This document shows positions 61,720 through 64,000 of a DNA stretch of 64,000 nucleotides, one piece after another (within the stretch, counting starts at the first letter, position 1; every line of letters begins with the position of its first letter). The DNA comes from CAIKBL01 sp050247235 (GTDB lineage: Bacteria > Pseudomonadota > Gammaproteobacteria > Ga0077536). The notes beneath the pieces are model-generated. The model did no database searches, was not told the DNA's origin, and was given only the letters and a program-made list of their open reading frames with translations. Both the position numbers and the translations under genes were made by a program. The stretch covers positions 1-64,000 of the forward strand of contig JBFWUN010000012.1 of assembly GCA_050247235.1 (NCBI GenBank), read 5' to 3'.

Positions 61720-61902
61720 TGGGCGATGGGCGCCCCAGGGCCGGTCACCGACACTCCGGCGCGTGCACTGGCGGGGAGCCCCACCAGTAACCCTGTTGGG
61801 GGCCGGTGCAGAGACGCGCGAGTGTTTCCGGGCCGTAAGGTCCGCTTCCCCTTAGTACTGCCTGACCTTGGCGCCCAGGGTTCCCTGGGCGCTCGTTTTA
61901 CC
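61720..61902 (+). ncRNA. Candidate structured RNA leader or sRNA of about 180 nt
   Basis: No gene lies here, but the plus strand folds strongly. A long hairpin pairs ACACTC (61751-61756) with GAGTGT (61820-61825), GCGCGT (61759-61764) with ACGCGC (61814-61819), GCACTGGC (61765-61772) with GCCGGTGC (61802-61809), and CCCCA/CAG with CTG/TGGGG near the tip: about 28 pairs. Next is GGGCC-GTAA-GGTCC (61830-61843), a GNRA-capped hairpin. It ends at a perfect terminator. GGGCGCC at 61728-61734 can pair with GGCGCCC at 61872-61878, which would break the terminator. That fits a riboswitch-like switch or a closed sRNA. I recognise no known class; it is not a c-di-GMP, RNase P or SRP sequence. Confidence 0.6.
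61873..61902 (+). terminator. Intrinsic terminator upstream of the GGDEF-cupin gene
   Basis: A perfect 9-bp GC-rich stem, GCGCCCAGG (61873-61881) and CCTGGGCGC (61886-61894), caps a GTTC loop. TCGTTTTA follows. It lies about 125 bases before the next start codon. Confidence 0.85.
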
Positions 61903-62028
61903 CGCCACCGTCGTCACCCCGCGATGCGCCCGCGGGCCCTCCGCTCAAGTTGTCCTGTGCTCCGACGTTAATACCCGGAACGCCCTGCGCGTGGCCTCGT
62001 CACGCGTCGCAATAAGGACTGCACCGGT

Positions 62029-63399
62029 ATGACCCACGCTGACAGCGCATCCACGGCCTCCACCCCGCGCCTGCCGCGGCTCGAACCCTTCGTAGCCGCG
62101 GTTGCCGCGCTGGGCGCGGGCGCATTGGCGCTCCCGTGGCCGCTGCCGGTCACCGCGGCCTGGGTGGCGCTGATCGGGGTACTGCACGGGCTCGCGCCGC
62201 GCACGCGCGCACCGTTCGCCGACGGTCTGCGCATCACGCTGCTGGCACTCTCGTGGGCCGCCGGGCCCGCGCTCGCCGCGCCGGGTGTCCCCTTGTGGGT
62301 GGCCAGTGCCGCCGCGTGCGTTGCGCTCGCCACCGCGCTCGCGGCGAGTCGCGCACTGCTGGCTGCGGAGCATTCCGCGCGCGCGGCACACGACACGGCG
62401 CGGAGCGACCTGGAACATCGGCTGCGGCAGGCCACCGACGAGGTGGCGCGGCTGCGCATCGATCTGAAGACCGGTCACGACGTGTACCAGCAGATCAGCC
62501 AGCAGCTGCAGGAGACCTCCGACGAGGCGAGCCTGCTGCGCAGCAAGGCGGAGGCGCTGGCCACCACGCTCCAGCGCGTGATGCCCTACGAGATGGAATC
62601 CGGCCTGCTCACCGCCGAGAAATTCAACACGGTGCTCGAGCGCGAAGCGGCCCGCATGCAGCGACAGGAACTCCCGTTGACGATGGTTCTCGTGAAGCTG
62701 GACCATTTCGCGGAATTCGAACGCGGTTATGGCCGGGTGGCATACGAAGCCGTGATCCGGCGCGTGTCCGAGATCCTGCACAAGTCCGGCAACCGTCCGG
62801 GTGACGTCGCCGGGCGCCTCGACGAGCACACTTTCGCCCTGCTGTATCCCGAGGCCGATCATCACAACGGGTTCCGGCTCGCCGAGGCCATCCGGACCCG
62901 CCTCGTCCAGCTCGGCGTCAGGAACGAAGCGTCGCCGCACGGGCTGGTCACCGCCAGTCTCGGCTGCGCGACGGTGCTGCCGAGCGGTGACACGGACGCC
63001 GGCACGTTACGCGAGCGCGCCGAGTCCGCGCTGTACGAAGCAGGTTTCCAGGACGGCAACCGCTGCGTGCGCTACCGCCTCGCGCAGGCCGTGCGGGTCG
63101 AACACTGGGACCTGCAGAACGAAGGCGCGCTGACGCCGGACAGCCTGCGCCACAAGCTCGCCCTGCTCGGGTACTCGGGCAAGCCGCGTCGCCTCGCCCC
63201 CGGCGAATCGCAGCGCGAGCGGCGGGTCGTGATCGATACCGTGAAGGCGATCGTGGAAGGGAACCTCAAGATCTCGCTCGAGGGCGAAGCCCGCATGCTG
63301 CGTCCGGGTGACTGCCTGTACCTCCCCAAGGGCACCGTCACGCGCGAAGAGGTGATCGGCGACAAGCCCGTGATCTGTTTCGAGGGCGTGCTCGCCTGA
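62029..63399 (+). CDS. Membrane protein with degenerate GGDEF domain and C-terminal cupin
   Basis: 456 residues. Three or four N-terminal spans (20-110) are followed by a coiled coil (about 115-185), then a GGDEF-type domain (190-350). The active-site motif reads DEHTF (265-269) instead of GGDEF, so no cyclase activity is expected. The allosteric I-site RxxD is kept as Arg256-Pro-Gly-Asp259, exactly five residues before that motif. The C-terminus (about 365-456) is a cupin: VVIDTVKAIVEGNLKISL, ARMLRPGDCLYLPKGTVTREEV and CFEGVLA. It reads as a c-di-GMP receptor with a cupin output. It follows the structured leader and terminator and precedes a LuxR-type gene by 11 bases. Confidence 0.88.
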   Translation: MTHADSASTASTPRLPRLEPFVAAVAALGAGALALPWPLPVTAAWVALIGVLHGLAPRTRAPFADGLRITLLALSWAAGPALAAPGVPLWVASAAACVALATALAASRALLAAEHSARAAHDTARSDLEHRLRQATDEVARLRIDLKTGHDVYQQISQQLQETSDEASLLRSKAEALATTLQRVMPYEMESGLLTAEKFNTVLEREAARMQRQELPLTMVLVKLDHFAEFERGYGRVAYEAVIRRVSEILHKSGNRPGDVAGRLDEHTFALLYPEADHHNGFRLAEAIRTRLVQLGVRNEASPHGLVTASLGCATVLPSGDTDAGTLRERAESALYEAGFQDGNRCVRYRLAQAVRVEHWDLQNEGALTPDSLRHKLALLGYSGKPRRLAPGESQRERRVVIDTVKAIVEGNLKISLEGEARMLRPGDCLYLPKGTVTREEVIGDKPVICFEGVLA

Positions 63400-63410
63400 G
63401 CGCAAGGCCC

Positions 63411-63860
63411 GTGCGGCCTGTCGCGCGCATCCATCGGCGCCTGCCGGACTGCGCGCTGCCGGTGTTCACGATGCACGCGCATCCGACCTACGCGACGCAG
63501 GCATTCGAGGCCGGTGCGCGAGGGTACGTGACAAAGGCGAGCCCGGCGGACGAACTCATCGCGGCGATCCGTGCCGTCGCGCGCGGCGCACGCTTCCTGA
63601 GCGACGACATCGCCCAGGCGCTCGCGATCGAGCGCCTGGATCATGCCCGGTCCTGTCTCGATGCATTGTCGCCGCGCGAATTCGAGGTACTGCGGCTGCT
63701 CGTGCAGGCGCACCCGGTTGCCGCGATCGCGGAGTCGCTGCACCTCAGTCCCAAGACGGTCATGAACCTGCACTACGCGATCAAGCGCAAGCTCGAGGTG
63801 GACACCGACATCGAACTGACCCGCCTCGCGGCGCGCCTCGGCCTGATCGACGACGCCTGA
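63411..63860 (+). CDS. LuxR-type regulator with a truncated receiver domain
   Basis: 149 residues from a GTG start. It begins in the middle of a receiver domain: only strand 4 to helix 5 remain (LPVFTMHAHPTYATQAFEAGARGYVTKASPADELIAAIRAVARGA). The first about 65-70 residues, including the acidic pair and the phospho-acceptor Asp, are absent. The LuxR helix-turn-helix is intact (about 83-145; LDALSPREFEVLRLLVQ and AAIAESLHLSPKTVMNLHYAIKRKL). It may be a genuine phosphorylation-independent regulator coupled to the upstream c-di-GMP-type protein, or a 5'-deleted gene. No room remains upstream for the missing part. Confidence 0.82.
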   Translation: MRPVARIHRRLPDCALPVFTMHAHPTYATQAFEAGARGYVTKASPADELIAAIRAVARGARFLSDDIAQALAIERLDHARSCLDALSPREFEVLRLLVQAHPVAAIAESLHLSPKTVMNLHYAIKRKLEVDTDIELTRLAARLGLIDDA

Positions 63861-63987
63861 GCTGGCGACCGCCCGGCGCCCCTCCGCGTGATCGGCCGAA
63901 CGTGATGGACAGCCCACGGGACCGCCACTACAGTCGCAGGCCCACACGGATCCCTCGTGTACCACGGAGCGAACCGGAGACTGGCGC

Positions 63988-64000
63988 ATGGACAGACGAC
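63988..64000 (+). CDS. Possible start of the next gene (cut by window edge)
   Basis: ATGGACAGACGAC begins after CCGGAGA at suitable distance. Only four codons are visible (M-D-R-R), so the call rests on the ribosome site alone. The 63861-63987 gap before it has no other feature I can support. Confidence 0.3.

Noticed and set aside
61720..61902. Identification as 6S RNA, c-di-GMP riboswitch or RNase P RNA
   Set aside because: None of the conserved core sequences of those classes is present; kept as an unclassified structured RNA.

Overview
This is a GC-rich (about two-thirds G+C by eye) chromosomal window whose gene order is gammaproteobacterial. Supporting features are a mutY-yggX overlap, argH divergent from an AlgZ/AlgR-type two-component pair, an Rsd/AlgQ-type sigma regulator, glpK-glpD, and a ydbH/ynbE/ydbL set. 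A PEP-CTERM-type surface protein and several ring-attacking monooxygenases point to an environmental, possibly uncultured lineage of the Nevskiales/Steroidobacterales kind; that placement is inference. The 100-base run of N at 1696-1795 shows this is a scaffolded draft.

Region 1 (1-13.7 kb) is accessory catabolism. It holds the tail of one Baeyer-Villiger-type monooxygenase (BVMO), a second complete one, an extradiol (catechol 2,3-) dioxygenase, a luciferase-like flavin monooxygenase, a GST flanked by two small EthD-like proteins, a secreted vanadium haloperoxidase-like enzyme, a lipocalin-like protein, a carboxymuconolactone-decarboxylase-fold protein and an enoyl-CoA hydratase/isomerase. 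Together they suggest oxidation of cyclic ketones or aromatics followed by CoA-linked breakdown. Decayed genes and REP-like palindromes (1.5-2.3 kb and 3.5 kb) mark it as a rearranged stretch.

Region 2 (13.8-29.4 kb) carries a HAD phosphatase, an RND efflux adaptor/pump pair, the YdbL-YnbE-YdbH envelope lipid-transport set split by a third BVMO on the opposite strand, Lon protease, a GlcG/HbpS-like protein, a Ca/Na antiporter and tRNA-Phe.

Region 3 (29.7-43.2 kb) is housekeeping: a DUF2182 membrane protein, YggX, MutY, an SRPBCC protein, AsmA, ArgH, AlgZ/AlgR, RsmE, a TerB-like protein, an Rsd-like regulator, a membrane Ser/Thr kinase and a DUF4124 protein.

Region 4 (43.2-64 kb) has an AddB-like Fe-S nuclease and an AddA-like helicase in overlap, a PEP-CTERM-type protein, a REC-PAS-LuxR regulator, a single-Cys DksA with a very long Lys/Ala/Pro tail, two one-heme cytochromes, a GT39-like transferase, an HD hydrolase, an MBL hydrolase, a DUF2461 protein and glpD/glpK. 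The most unusual part is at the right end. A highly structured RNA leader with a perfect intrinsic terminator and a competing upstream pairing (about 61.72-61.90 kb) precedes a membrane protein. That protein has a degenerate GGDEF domain, an intact c-di-GMP I-site and a C-terminal cupin. A LuxR-type regulator missing most of its receiver domain follows it directly. This looks like a c-di-GMP receptor module under RNA-level control.
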